Below are positions 26,653 to 34,993 of a stretch of DNA of 46,314 bases, one piece after another. Origin of the DNA: Peptostreptococcus sp. MV1 (lineage in GTDB: Bacteria > Bacillota > Clostridia > Peptostreptococcales > Peptostreptococcaceae); assembly GCF_000758885.1 (NCBI RefSeq), contig NZ_JRNB01000047.1, positions 1 through 46,314 of the forward strand, read 5' to 3'. The notes beneath the pieces were generated by a model. That model did not search any database, had not been told where the DNA came from, and saw only the letters and a program-made list of their open reading frames with translations. The first letter of the stretch is position 1. Each line of letters begins with the position of its first letter. The translations under genes and the position numbers were made by a program.

Positions 26653-26673
26653 TGAAGATAGTGAAGATAGTGT
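26647..26673 (+). repeat. Three tandem 9-bp repeats over the ATPase stop codon
   Basis: AGATAGTGA occurs three times in a row (the last with a final T). The TAG stop of the ATPase gene lies in the first unit. This is a likely slippage-made array; changes in unit number would not alter the protein. Confidence 0.7.
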
Positions 26674-26682
26674 AAAATAGGC

Positions 26683-26711
26683 TTGAAAAAGATACCTAAT
26701 AGGTATATAAT
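26683..26711 (+). promoter_or_regulatory. Promoter of serS
   Basis: TTGAAA (26683-26688), a 17-base spacer and a perfect TATAAT (26706-26711), just before the T-box leader. Confidence 0.8.
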
Positions 26712-26721
26712 AAACACATAT

Positions 26722-26957
26722 AGACTTAAGGGCGATGATGGAGCCTAGTAGGTTAAATCTTGTCTTCAGAGAATGGATGGTTGGTGTGAATCCATGGCAA
26801 GTTTTTCTGAATCTACTCCGGAGCTTCTAGTTTGAAATAGTACTAGACGTAGGACCTGCGATAAGGGTTAGAGGTGGGCTAGTTTTTTAGCCAACTAGGG
26901 TGGTAACGCGGAATAATGACTTTCGTCCCTTATGGGGATGGGAGTCCTTTTTTATTA
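26722..26957 (+). promoter_or_regulatory. T-box riboswitch of serS
   Basis: The leader has the near-invariant T-box AGGGTGGTAACGCGG (26897-26911), which pairs with the acceptor end of uncharged tRNA. A terminator follows (GACTTTCGTCCC ... GGGATGGGAGTC, then Ts at 26948). In stem I the sequence CTGAATCTACTCC contains a candidate specifier TCT (26812-26814), a serine codon that the GGA anticodon of the tRNA-Ser at 36687 could read. Uncharged tRNA-Ser should favour antitermination and so serS expression. Confidence 0.93.
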
Positions 26958-27067
26958 TTAAAAAAAGGACCAAGGACTAGTTTTTATCAGACTTGGTCAT
27001 AGGATTTTCTGCATGAGCCTAGGTATTTTGATACAAAATAATAAAATTTATAAAGAGAGGTAGAAGG

Positions 27068-28348
27068 ATGTTAGACGTAAAGAGAATTAGAGAGAATCTT
27101 GATGAGATTAAGCTTTTGATGGGCAGAAGAGGTGAAGGTGAATTTGACCCTAAGGACCTTGATGAAGTATTGGAATTGGATGACAAGAGAAAGGCTATAT
27201 TAAAGGAAGTTGAAGTTCTAAAGAACAAGTCAAATATTGATTCTAAGAAGATACCAGTGATGATGAAAAATGGTGAAAGTATAGATGCTATCAAGGCTGA
27301 ATTAAAGGAATTATCAGACAGGATTAAGGAATTTGATGCTGAGCTTAGAGAAGTGGAAGAAAAGCTTGTATACAGGTTGATGAGAATACCTAATGTTCCA
27401 CATCCAGATGTACCACAGGGTGAAACTGATGAGGACAATGTTGAAATAAGAAGATGGGGTGAGCCTACTAAGTTTGATTTTGACTTCAAGGCCCATTGGG
27501 ACCTAGGTACAGGACTAGATATACTTGACTTTGAAAGAGGTGGAAAGATAACTGGTTCAAGATTTACAGTATTGAAGGGACTAGGTTCAAAGTTAGAAAG
27601 GTCATTAATAGGCTTCTTCCTTGACCAGCATACTGAAAACCACGGTTATACAGAGGTAATACCTCCTTTTATGGCTAATAGAAACAGCTTTATAGGTACT
27701 GGCCAGCTACCTAAGTTTGAAGAGGATATGTTCAAGATTGAAGGTTTAGAATACTTCCTAGTTCCGACTGCAGAGGTTCCAGTGACTAACCTATACAACA
27801 ATGAAATAGTAGATGTGGACAAGCTTCCAATCAAACACTGTGCCTACACTCCATGTTTTAGGTCTGAAGCCGGTTCAGCAGGTAGGGACACTAGGGGTCT
27901 AGTTAGACAGCACCAGTTCAATAAAGTAGAGCTAGTGAAATTTGTAAAGCCAGAGGATTCTTATCAGGAGCTAGAGACTTTGACTAACGATGCTGAAAAG
28001 ATGCTACAGTTATTGGGTCTACCATATAGGGTAGTTAAGATATGTACAGGTGACCTAGGATTTACTGCTGCTAAGAAGTATGACCTAGAAGTTTGGATGC
28101 CAAGCTATAACAGGTATGTAGAAATTTCTTCTTGCTCAAATTTTGAAGACTTCCAGGCTAGAAGGGCCAATATCAGGTTTAAGAGGGATAGGAACTCTAA
28201 GACTGAGTTTGTTCATACATTAAATGGTTCAGGTCTAGCAGTGGGTAGAACTCTTGCGGCGATCCTTGAAAACTACCAGCAGGCTGATGGCAGTGTGGTA
28301 GTTCCAGAGGCGCTTAGAAAGTATATGAAGTGTGATGTAATCAAATAA
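27068..28348 (+). CDS. serS: Seryl-tRNA synthetase
   Basis: A class II synthetase of 426 residues. The N-terminal coiled-coil arm (about 30-100) binds the long variable arm of tRNA-Ser. Motif 2 is [21 protein letters not shown] (from 264) and motif 3 [16 protein letters not shown] near 389. ATG follows GAGAGG. It is controlled by the T-box leader upstream. Confidence 0.98.
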   Translation: MLDVKRIRENLDEIKLLMGRRGEGEFDPKDLDEVLELDDKRKAILKEVEVLKNKSNIDSKKIPVMMKNGESIDAIKAELKELSDRIKEFDAELREVEEKLVYRLMRIPNVPHPDVPQGETDEDNVEIRRWGEPTKFDFDFKAHWDLGTGLDILDFERGGKITGSRFTVLKGLGSKLERSLIGFFLDQHTENHGYTEVIPPFMANRNSFIGTGQLPKFEEDMFKIEGLEYFLVPTAEVPVTNLYNNEIVDVDKLPIKHCAYTPCFRSEAGSAGRDTRGLVRQHQFNKVELVKFVKPEDSYQELETLTNDAEKMLQLLGLPYRVVKICTGDLGFTAAKKYDLEVWMPSYNRYVEISSCSNFEDFQARRANIRFKRDRNSKTEFVHTLNGSGLAVGRTLAAILENYQQADGSVVVPEALRKYMKCDVIK

Positions 28349-28593
28349 TATATAGTATAAAAAGTTTGGTTGGAATAAATGAAATATTTAATTCATTAAC
28401 TCTTATATCTGCACAATTTTTTGAATCGTTCTATGCATAACTTTCATAATGTGCTTCAATATAGATATAAATACCATGCATTTGACCATTAATTATAGTA
28501 TTTATGCAATTTTTGTTATAGTATAAGAAATTAGATAATTTTTTTGAAACCTTCAGTTTTTTGCTTGCAATTTTCCCCTGTTTATAGGATAAT
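28349..28593 (+). promoter_or_regulatory. serS-symporter gap with a likely promoter
   Basis: No gene is seen in 28349-28676. Near its end TTGCAA (28565-28570) and GATAAT (28588-28593) form a promoter with 17-base spacing, placing the start of the symporter mRNA near 28600. No riboswitch motif was recognised in the leader and serS has no clear terminator. Confidence 0.55.
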
Positions 28594-28676
28594 ATTATTG
28601 TGGAATAAATTAGTAATAAATATGTTAAATTGCAGGATAACGATATTTTGTTCTGCGAAAAGGGGAGGAATGACTT

Positions 28677-30086
28677 ATTTTAGAATTATTGACAAAAATT
28701 GACGACCTTATGTACTATCCCATTCTGATAGTAGTACTAGCTGTAGCTGGTATCTATTTCAGTTTTAGGACAAAGTTTGTGCAGCTTAGGCTATTTCCTG
28801 AATCTGTAAGGGCAGTTATGGAAAAGCCAGGCGAAAAAGGAAAGGTTTCTTCTTTCCAGGCCTTGATGGTTTCTACTGCATCTCGTGTTGGTACAGGTAA
28901 TATAGTTGGTGTATCTACTGCCATAGTACTTGGAGGTCCAGGTGCAGCATTTTGGATGTGGATACTAGCTATAGTTGGTTCAGCAACAGCATTTATAGAG
29001 TCTACACTAGCTCAGATTTACAAGCGTAAAGATGAAAAGACTGGTGGATGCTACGGTGGTCCAGCTTATTACATTGAAACAGCTCTAAAGAGCAAGTTCC
29101 TTGCAGGTCTGTTCGTTGTATGCTTGATTTTGACTTATGGTTTTGGATTTAACCTATTGTGTTCTTACAACCTGCAGTCTGCATTCTCAACTTACGGTTT
29201 CTATAATCCAAGTGTGACACCAAAGATAATAGGTGCAGTTATAGCGCTTGCGGTTTTCATCTCAATCATTGGTGGTGGTAAGCGTATGATACACGTAACA
29301 GAGGTTATAGTTCCATTTATGGGTATAGCTTATGTATTGGTTTCACTTATAGTACTAGTTTTAAATATAGGAATGCTTCCAGAAGTATTCAGAATGATAT
29401 TTACAGATGCCTTCAGTGCTAGGTCTTTTGCCGGTGGTATAGCAGGTTCTTGCCTAGTATACGGTATCAAGCGTGGACTTTACTCAAATGAAGCAGGTGT
29501 TGGTTCTGCTCCAAATGCTGCAGCATCAGCAGAGGTTTCTCACCCAGTTAAGCAGGGTCTAGTACAGTTCCTATCTGTATATATAGATACTATATTGATT
29601 TGTTCAGCAACAGCATTTATGATATTAATCAGTGGTGTTGGAATGAAGCCTGAACTTGCAGGTGCTCCAATGGTACAGGAATCATTACGTTCTGTATTTG
29701 GTTCATTTGGACCACTATTTATCACAATAGCAATGATCATGTTTGCCTTCACTACATTGATAGGTAACCTTTACTACTGTGAAACAGGTCTATCTTACCT
29801 AAATGGCAACAAGAAGCCAAGTGATGGATTTATGAAATTATTCTATGCAGTTGCTGCCTTGATAGTATTCATTGGTGCAATCATGTCAATGGAAGCAGCT
29901 TGGGCATTTGCCGATATTACAATGGGCTTGATGGCTCTTATAAATATACCTTGTTGTGTAATCATGGGTGGTGTAGCTATTAAGGCTCTTAAGGACTATG
30001 AAGACCAGAAGAAGGCTGGTAAGGAACCAGAATTCCACGCTAAGTCTGTTGGATTGAATCCTGAAGACCTAGATTATTGGGAATAA
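28677..30086 (+). CDS. Sodium:alanine (AGCS family) symporter
   Basis: A membrane protein of about 469 residues with some 10-11 helices that imports alanine or glycine with sodium. Markers are the N-terminal LLTKIDDLMYYP, SSFQALMVSTASRVGTGNIVGVSTAI, GGGKRMI, YGIKRGLYSNEAGVGSAPNAAA and a C-terminal cytoplasmic tail ending DLDYWE. The start is odd: the frame is closed by TGA at 28671. The SD GGGAGG (28663-28668) is 8 bases before an ATT at 28677, which would give the typical N-terminus (I/M)LELLTKIDD. The first standard start, TTG at 28689, is 20 bases from the SD. A one-base error in ATGACTT is another explanation. Confidence 0.93.
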   Translation: MLELLTKIDDLMYYPILIVVLAVAGIYFSFRTKFVQLRLFPESVRAVMEKPGEKGKVSSFQALMVSTASRVGTGNIVGVSTAIVLGGPGAAFWMWILAIVGSATAFIESTLAQIYKRKDEKTGGCYGGPAYYIETALKSKFLAGLFVVCLILTYGFGFNLLCSYNLQSAFSTYGFYNPSVTPKIIGAVIALAVFISIIGGGKRMIHVTEVIVPFMGIAYVLVSLIVLVLNIGMLPEVFRMIFTDAFSARSFAGGIAGSCLVYGIKRGLYSNEAGVGSAPNAAASAEVSHPVKQGLVQFLSVYIDTILICSATAFMILISGVGMKPELAGAPMVQESLRSVFGSFGPLFITIAMIMFAFTTLIGNLYYCETGLSYLNGNKKPSDGFMKLFYAVAALIVFIGAIMSMEAAWAFADITMGLMALINIPCCVIMGGVAIKALKDYEDQKKAGKEPEFHAKSVGLNPEDLDYWE

Positions 30087-30112
30087 GATTATAGTTTAAT
30101 ATATGAAATTTT

Positions 30113-30157
30113 AACCGACCTGGAGTCAGATGAGTTCTGATTCTTGGGTCGGTTTTT
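30113..30157 (+). terminator. Terminator after the symporter gene
   Basis: AACCGACC pairs with GGTCGGTT around an inner stem (GAGTCAGA/TCTGATTC), followed by Ts. Confidence 0.9.
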
Positions 30158-30192
30158 ATCTGAAGAAATACACTATTTAGGCAAATATAATC

Positions 30193-30244
30193 TTGAAGAA
30201 ATGTCATTTTTCGGACTTTATTATTTTGAAGAAATGTCGTTTTT
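30193..30244 (+). repeat. Direct repeat of 19 bp, 33 bp apart
   Basis: TTGAAGAAATGTCRTTTTT occurs at 30193-30211 and 30226-30244 with one difference. The 33-bp period keeps frame (E-E-M-S-F blocks) and lies directly before the DUF4143 fragment, so it may mark a recombination scar. Confidence 0.7.
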
Positions 30245-30247
30245 AAG

Positions 30248-30508
30248 GATTATGAGCTTTACTATCATACATGGGACCAGAAGGCTAGTAGCCATTATTA
30301 TGAGATAGATTTTCTGGTATCTAATGGCTACAAGCTAAGGCCGATAGAAGTGAAGTCATCAGGTTTGGGTAGCCACAAGTCCTTAAAAGAATTTGGCAAG
30401 AAGTATTCTAAGGTGATAGACGAGCAAATCCTATTGTCACAAAAGGATAGATGTAAAAAGGATGGAATCAGTTTTATACCGATTTATATGGTAGACTCGG
30501 TTATGTAG
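30248..30508 (+). pseudogene. C-terminal DUF4143 fragment of an AAA ATPase
   Basis: From 30248 the frame reads DYELYYHTWDQ, then YYEIDFLVSNGYKLRPIEVK, SLKEFGKKYS and IPIYMVDSVM before the stop. This is the end of the DUF4143 family (E-L-x-Y-x-W, E-I-D-F-L, P-I-E-V-K), as in the intact gene at 25360-26652. The P-loop ATPase domain is missing and no start or SD is visible. It is a remnant of another copy, left between the symporter and the thiazole operon. Confidence 0.8.
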
Positions 30509-30562
30509 ACTTTTATGGGTTCAGTTTTTTCATGGTTTTATAGATGAAATAGAGATTTCCCC

Positions 30563-30591
30563 TTGTCATTACAAGCAAGATATAGTAAAAT
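30563..30591 (+). promoter_or_regulatory. Promoter upstream of the short RNA before thiS
   Basis: TTGTCA (30563-30568), 17 bases, TAAAAT (30586-30591). Transcription should start near 30598. Confidence 0.6.
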
Positions 30592-30597
30592 ACAGGT

Positions 30598-30667
30598 AGA
30601 GTGTTGATTAATATCGCACGAAGGGGTACACCACCACGGGTGTAGGCTTCCTTCGTGCGTTTTTTTT
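30598..30667 (+). ncRNA. Short RNA or attenuator leader of the thi operon
   Basis: From the promoter, about 70 bases end in a very strong terminator. CGCACGAAGG (30615-30624) pairs with CCTTCGTGCG (30650-30659), followed by eight Ts. Inside is a second stem TACACC/GGTGTA with loop ACCACG. There is no ORF. It is either a stand-alone small RNA or a conditional terminator for thiS, 119 bases further on. It does not show the TPP riboswitch core (CTGAGA) and matches no family I know. Confidence 0.5.
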
Positions 30668-30785
30668 CGGTAAAAATTAGAAAATCATAGAAAAAACCGA
30701 TATATTAGCTAGTATTATATAATCGCTGATTTTAGATGTTTTTGAAGTTTTATCGGACACAATATTTTTGAAATGAGGTGAAGTT

Positions 30786-30980
30786 GTGGCTACTATAAAT
30801 GGTAAGGAAGTTCTTGTTGCAGGCCGGACCCTGCTAGATTACTTGGAGAGTGAGGGCTTTGATACGAATAGGCTAGCTGTTGAGTTAAATGGAGTTATCC
30901 TGAAAAGAGGAAGTTATGGTGACTACGTATTAAACGAGTATGACAAGGTGGAGATAGTTTGTTTTGTAGGAGGTGGCTAA
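30786..30980 (+). CDS. thiS: Sulfur carrier protein ThiS
   Basis: A 64-residue ubiquitin-like protein that carries sulfur as a C-terminal thiocarboxylate for thiazole synthesis. It ends in CFVGGG, with the essential Gly-Gly end. The core INGKE.....TLLDYLES and LAVELNGVILKR fits ThiS. The start is GTG with SD GAGGTGAAG. It overlaps thiF by 8 bases. Confidence 0.92.
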   Translation: MATINGKEVLVAGRTLLDYLESEGFDTNRLAVELNGVILKRGSYGDYVLNEYDKVEIVCFVGGG

Positions 30981-31653
30981 GATTTATAAGGATTGCGAAA
31001 TAAATAAGGGCCTAAGTCATGTGACTATAAAGGGCTATAGTCTAGGTCCGGATGACCTCTTCAAGAGGAATATAAGGGATAAAGATGGGGTCTTGGCAAG
31101 GTCGAGCGTGTGTATCTTGGGGCTTGGTGGTCTAGGATCTAATATAGGAGTCTATCTGGCCAGGTCTGGTATAGGCAAGCTAGTATTGGTAGATTTTGAC
31201 CGAGTAGAATTGTCAAATTTAAACCGTCAGTACTATAACCTATCACATATAGGTATGAAAAAGCCCCAGGCCCTGCTAGAGGTTATTAGGTCCATTAATC
31301 CATTTATAGACCTAGAGATAATAAATACAAAGATAGACAAGGATAATATTATAGATATTGTTGAAGGTTCAGATGTTGTCTGTGAGGCCCTAGATGATGC
31401 TGCTAGCAAGTCTATGGTGGTGTCGGAGGTCTTGACGAATTTTGATGACAAGATTCTTGTAGCTGCATCTGGTATGGCTGGTTTGGATGATGCCAACCTG
31501 ATTAGGACTGAAAAGAAGTTTGGAAGATTATATATATGTGGTGATGGAAGGTCAGACTTTGAAGAGGTTGATGGTATGATGGCTCCTAGGGTCAGCATAT
31601 GTGCAGGTCACCAGGCTAATATAATTATAAGGTTACTCCTGGGTATGGAGTAA
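30973..31653 (+). CDS. thiF: ThiF-family adenylyltransferase
   Basis: Activates the ThiS C-terminus with ATP. The 226-residue protein has the nucleotide motif ILGLGGLGSNIGVYLARSGIG (around 48-68), DFDRVELSNLNRQYY, and CEALDDAASK. It lacks the CxxC zinc pairs of E. coli ThiF and has the length of the short clostridial type (family 2). The start is uncertain. The GTG at 30973 sits directly on the SD. An ATT at 30982 would be 8 bases from AGGAGG, and a GTG at 31021 has a weak GGG upstream. Translation is in any case coupled to thiS. Confidence 0.9.
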   Translation: MAKIYKDCEINKGLSHVTIKGYSLGPDDLFKRNIRDKDGVLARSSVCILGLGGLGSNIGVYLARSGIGKLVLVDFDRVELSNLNRQYYNLSHIGMKKPQALLEVIRSINPFIDLEIINTKIDKDNIIDIVEGSDVVCEALDDAASKSMVVSEVLTNFDDKILVAASGMAGLDDANLIRTEKKFGRLYICGDGRSDFEEVDGMMAPRVSICAGHQANIIIRLLLGME

Positions 31654-31689
31654 GAAAAATAAGAATTTAAAAATATGGAGGATACAAAT

Positions 31690-32457
31690 ATGGAAGATAA
31701 GTTGATAATAGGTGGTAGAGAGTTTAATTCGAGGTTTATACTTGGCTCAGGCAAGTATTCTTTGGACCTGATTAATAGTGCAGTCAAGTATGCAGGGGCA
31801 GAAATTATTACCCTAGCCTTGAGAAGGGCTGTGGGTGGCCAGGTGGAAAATATCCTGGACTATATACCTAAGGGGGTTACACTTTTGCCAAATACGTCAG
31901 GTGCTAGAAATGCAGAGGAGGCCGTGAGAATAGCTAGGTTGTCTAGAGAGTGTGGCTGTGGTGACTTTGTAAAAATTGAGGTAATTAGGGATTCAAAGTA
32001 CCTATTGCCAGATAATGCTGAAACTATCAAAGCTACTGAAATTCTTGCCAAGGAAGGCTTTATAGTCATGCCATATATGTATCCGGACCTAAATGTAGCT
32101 AGAGACCTAAAAAATGCTGGTGCTGCCTGTATAATGCCACTTGGTTCTCCAATTGGTTCAAACAAGGGACTAGCTACTAAGGACTTTATACAGATTCTGA
32201 TAGATGAAATAGACCTACCAATAATAGTAGATGCAGGTATTGGTAGACCATCACAGGCCTGTGAGGCTATGGAGATGGGGGCGGCTGCCATAATGGCCAA
32301 TACGGCTATAGCTACAGCTGGAGATATACCTATGATGGCCCAGGCCTTCAAGCAGGCTATAGAGGCAGGTAGACTAGCATATTTAGCTAAATTAGGAAGA
32401 GTCATAGAAAAGGGTGGTGTAGCTTCATCACCACTTACAGGATTTTTACAGGACTAG
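31690..32457 (+). CDS. thiG: Thiazole synthase ThiG
   Basis: Joins dehydroglycine, DXP and ThiS-thiocarboxylate to form the thiazole. The 255-residue TIM barrel has [31 protein letters not shown], the Schiff-base lysine in [17 protein letters not shown] and [21 protein letters not shown] at 31690 is chosen because GGAGG lies 8 bases upstream; the ATG at 31675 overlaps that SD. It follows thiF by 36 bases. Confidence 0.96.
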   Translation: MEDKLIIGGREFNSRFILGSGKYSLDLINSAVKYAGAEIITLALRRAVGGQVENILDYIPKGVTLLPNTSGARNAEEAVRIARLSRECGCGDFVKIEVIRDSKYLLPDNAETIKATEILAKEGFIVMPYMYPDLNVARDLKNAGAACIMPLGSPIGSNKGLATKDFIQILIDEIDLPIIVDAGIGRPSQACEAMEMGAAAIMANTAIATAGDIPMMAQAFKQAIEAGRLAYLAKLGRVIEKGGVASSPLTGFLQD

Positions 32458-32471
32458 GGGGGAGTTGCGAT

Positions 32472-33653
32472 ATGAAGAGAATAGATCATATGCAGTATAT
32501 GGAAGGTATGGAACAGTTTGAGTCAGATATTATGGATAGGGTTATAGACCAGATGGAGGCTTATGACTATGATTCATTTACACCTGCTGATGTAAAGGCA
32601 GCCTTGGCTAAAGATATTTTATCACCAAGAGATTTCCAGGCCCTTTTATCACCAGCTGCCCTAGATTTTTTAGAAGAGATAGCTCAGAGGGCTCAAAGGG
32701 AGACTAGGGCACATTTCGGTAATTCCATATATATGTTTACGCCCTTATATATAGCAAACTACTGCGAAAATTATTGTATATATTGTGGGTTTAATTCACA
32801 CAACAAGATAAAGAGGTCTAGGTTGAACTTTGACCAGATTGAAAAGGAGATGCAGGCTATAGCAGCTACAGGACTTCAAGAGATCCTGATCCTTACAGGA
32901 GAGAGTAGAAAGCATTCTGATGTCAAGTATATAGGTGAGGCTTGTAAATTGGCTACCAAGTACTTTAGTGTGGTAGGCCTAGAGGTATACCCTATGAATT
33001 CTGATGAATATGCCTACCTAAACTCTTGCGGGGCAGACTATGTGACAGTATTCCAGGAAACATATAATTCCGACAAGTATGAGACACTTCACCTAGCAGG
33101 CCACAAGAGGATCTTCCCATACAGGTTAAATGCTCAGGAGAGGGCCTTGAGAGGTGGTATGAGAGGGGTAGGATTTGCGGCCTTATTGGGCTTGGATGAC
33201 TTTAGGAAGGATGCCTTTGCTACGGGCTACCACGCCTACCTATTGCAACAAAAGTACCCTCATGCAGAGATATCGATATCGTGTCCAAGGCTAAGACCTA
33301 TTATAAATAACGATAAAATTAACCCCAAGGACGTGCATGAAACTCAGCTATTGCAGATAATATGTGCCTATAGGATTTTTCTTCCATTTGCTAATATTAC
33401 CGTATCAACTAGGGAGTTGCCTAGATTTAGGGATAATATTATAAAGATAGCTGCTACAAAGATATCAGCCGGAGTTAGTACGGGTATAGGTAGTCATTCT
33501 AAGGAAGTAGAGGACCAAAAGGGTGATGAACAGTTTGAAATAGCTGATGCTAGGAATGTGGAAGAAGTCTTTGAGGCTATCAAGTCTGGTGGTCTACAGC
33601 CGGTTATGAGCGACTATATAAACCTAACTCAGGAAGCTAGCAAAGAAGCTTAG
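32472..33653 (+). CDS. thiH: 2-iminoacetate synthase ThiH (radical SAM)
   Basis: Cleaves tyrosine to dehydroglycine and p-cresol, feeding ThiG; this is the anaerobic route in place of the oxidase ThiO. The 393-residue protein has the 4Fe-4S motif CENYCIYC (Cys98, Cys102, Cys105) in NYCENYCIYCGF, followed by LTGES, VFQETYN, and MRGVGFAALLGL. SD GGGGGAG precedes ATG. The presence of thiH rather than thiO agrees with an anaerobe. Confidence 0.96.
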   Translation: MKRIDHMQYMEGMEQFESDIMDRVIDQMEAYDYDSFTPADVKAALAKDILSPRDFQALLSPAALDFLEEIAQRAQRETRAHFGNSIYMFTPLYIANYCENYCIYCGFNSHNKIKRSRLNFDQIEKEMQAIAATGLQEILILTGESRKHSDVKYIGEACKLATKYFSVVGLEVYPMNSDEYAYLNSCGADYVTVFQETYNSDKYETLHLAGHKRIFPYRLNAQERALRGGMRGVGFAALLGLDDFRKDAFATGYHAYLLQQKYPHAEISISCPRLRPIINNDKINPKDVHETQLLQIICAYRIFLPFANITVSTRELPRFRDNIIKIAATKISAGVSTGIGSHSKEVEDQKGDEQFEIADARNVEEVFEAIKSGGLQPVMSDYINLTQEASKEA

Positions 33654-33686
33654 CAGATATTAGTCAGTAAAATACATAAAGATTAC

Positions 33687-33725
33687 TTATACCATGCACT
33701 TCTTATATGAGCTTGCATGGTATAA
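33687..33725 (+). repeat. Perfect 12-bp inverted repeat between thiH and tenI-tadA
   Basis: TTATACCATGCA and TGCATGGTATAA enclose 15 bases. The right arm contains a TATAAT (33721-33726), so this may be an operator over a promoter for tenI-tadA. It could also be a hairpin ending the thi operon; there is no T tract. Confidence 0.55.
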
Positions 33726-33764
33726 TATTTATGTAAAATATTCGAAAGCGAGGTGGGTTATAAG

Positions 33765-34835
33765 GTGGAAAGAAATACAAATTTGATGATAGTGACCAAT
33801 AGGAAGCTTTGCCAAGAGGGGCTATTAAAGAGGTTGGAAGATGTATTCAGTTCCTATAGAAAGGGGGACTACCTGGCAGATTTTTCTATACAGGGTTTGG
33901 TATTGAGAGAGAAGGACCTAGGTGAGGAGGATTATTTTCAGCTCCTAAAGGATGTAGATGTCCTTTGTAAGAAGTACCAGATATACCTATATGCCCACAA
34001 GTACTGGAAATCTGCCTTGGAGTTGGGGATAAAAAATATCCATATGCCCCTTCCCCTACTTGTAGACCTAGCAGAAAATGAAGAAGACTATAGGTATTTT
34101 ATGGAGAGTTTTGACCATATAGGTGCATCTACCCATTCTATTGATGAGGCTAGATTGGCTGAAAAACTGGGAGCGAGCTATATTTTTGCCGGCCATGTAT
34201 TTGTTACCGACTGCAAGAAGGGGCTGGAGCCTAGAGGCTTGGATTTTCTGGGGAATATGTGCAAAACTTCTAGACTACCAGTCTATGCCATAGGTGGTAT
34301 AGGTATGGATAATTCAGGTCTTGCCTTAGAAGCAGGAGCCCATGGTGTGGCTATAATGTCTGGCCTTATGAAGGATGACAAGCTGTATTTTATGTCTGAG
34401 GCCATGAAGGAGGCCAAGAAGGCTTATGCCATGAAGGAGACCCCTATAGGTGCTGTGGTGGTATATGATGGCCAGATAGTGGGTAGGGGATTTAACCAGG
34501 TTGAGTTGACAGGTGACCCGACCCAGCACGCAGAAATTGTTGCTATCCAGGATGCTGCCAAGACCTTGGGCAGGTGGAGGTTGTTTGACTGCCATATGTA
34601 CGTGACTATGGAACCATGCTTGATGTGTGCAGGAGCTATAGAAAACTCTAGGATAAAAAAGCTATATATAGGGGCCAGCCACAAGAAAAATCACCTAGTT
34701 GGCAAGCATAATGACTTCAAGCTAGAAGTTTATAGGGATAGAAATATAAACGTTGAGTTTGGTATATTAGAAGAAGAGGCTAGTAGGATTTTGACCGACT
34801 TTTTTAGAGAGAGAAGGAAGGAGAAAAAAATATAG
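33765..34835 (+). CDS. Fusion: TenI-type thiazole tautomerase and tRNA adenosine deaminase TadA
   Basis: One 356-residue frame with two domains. Residues 1-200 are a ThiE/TenI TIM barrel: TNRKL at the start, GASTHS, FAGHVFVTDCKKGLEPRGL and YAIGGIG. The GH.F.TDCKKG block points to TenI, the thiazole aromatase, rather than ThiE. Residues 203-356 are TadA, which edits A34 of tRNA-Arg(ACG) to inosine: YFMSEAMKEAKKAYAMKETPIGAVVV, zinc motifs HAE (255-257) and PCLMC (284-288), and the end FFRERRKEKK. The junction replaces the last TenI helix with the first TadA helix. GTG at 33765 is favoured by AGGTGGG 7 bases upstream. Met202 is a possible internal start for free TadA, but no SD is seen there. 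Confidence 0.9.
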   Translation: MERNTNLMIVTNRKLCQEGLLKRLEDVFSSYRKGDYLADFSIQGLVLREKDLGEEDYFQLLKDVDVLCKKYQIYLYAHKYWKSALELGIKNIHMPLPLLVDLAENEEDYRYFMESFDHIGASTHSIDEARLAEKLGASYIFAGHVFVTDCKKGLEPRGLDFLGNMCKTSRLPVYAIGGIGMDNSGLALEAGAHGVAIMSGLMKDDKLYFMSEAMKEAKKAYAMKETPIGAVVVYDGQIVGRGFNQVELTGDPTQHAEIVAIQDAAKTLGRWRLFDCHMYVTMEPCLMCAGAIENSRIKKLYIGASHKKNHLVGKHNDFKLEVYRDRNINVEFGILEEEASRILTDFFRERRKEKKI

Positions 34836-34993
34836 ACTCGACGAGATTTTTCTCATATAAAATAGGCTGAATATCAAAAAATATAAAGTTAATAAATTGT
34901 ATACTGAAATATAATTACAAAAAAGCTATTATGTGATATTCTATTGATAAGCAGAAAATTTTATGAAAATTGGAATTATTTGGAGGTGTATCA

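Noticed and set aside
26647-26673. CRISPR array or phase-variable tract
   Set aside because: Only three 9-bp direct units without spacers; the array lies at and after the stop codon and is not a multiple-spacer array.
30598-30785. Possible TPP riboswitch before thiS
   Set aside because: The CTGAGA core and the second conserved arm were not found; only a terminator hairpin and plain AT-rich sequence are present.
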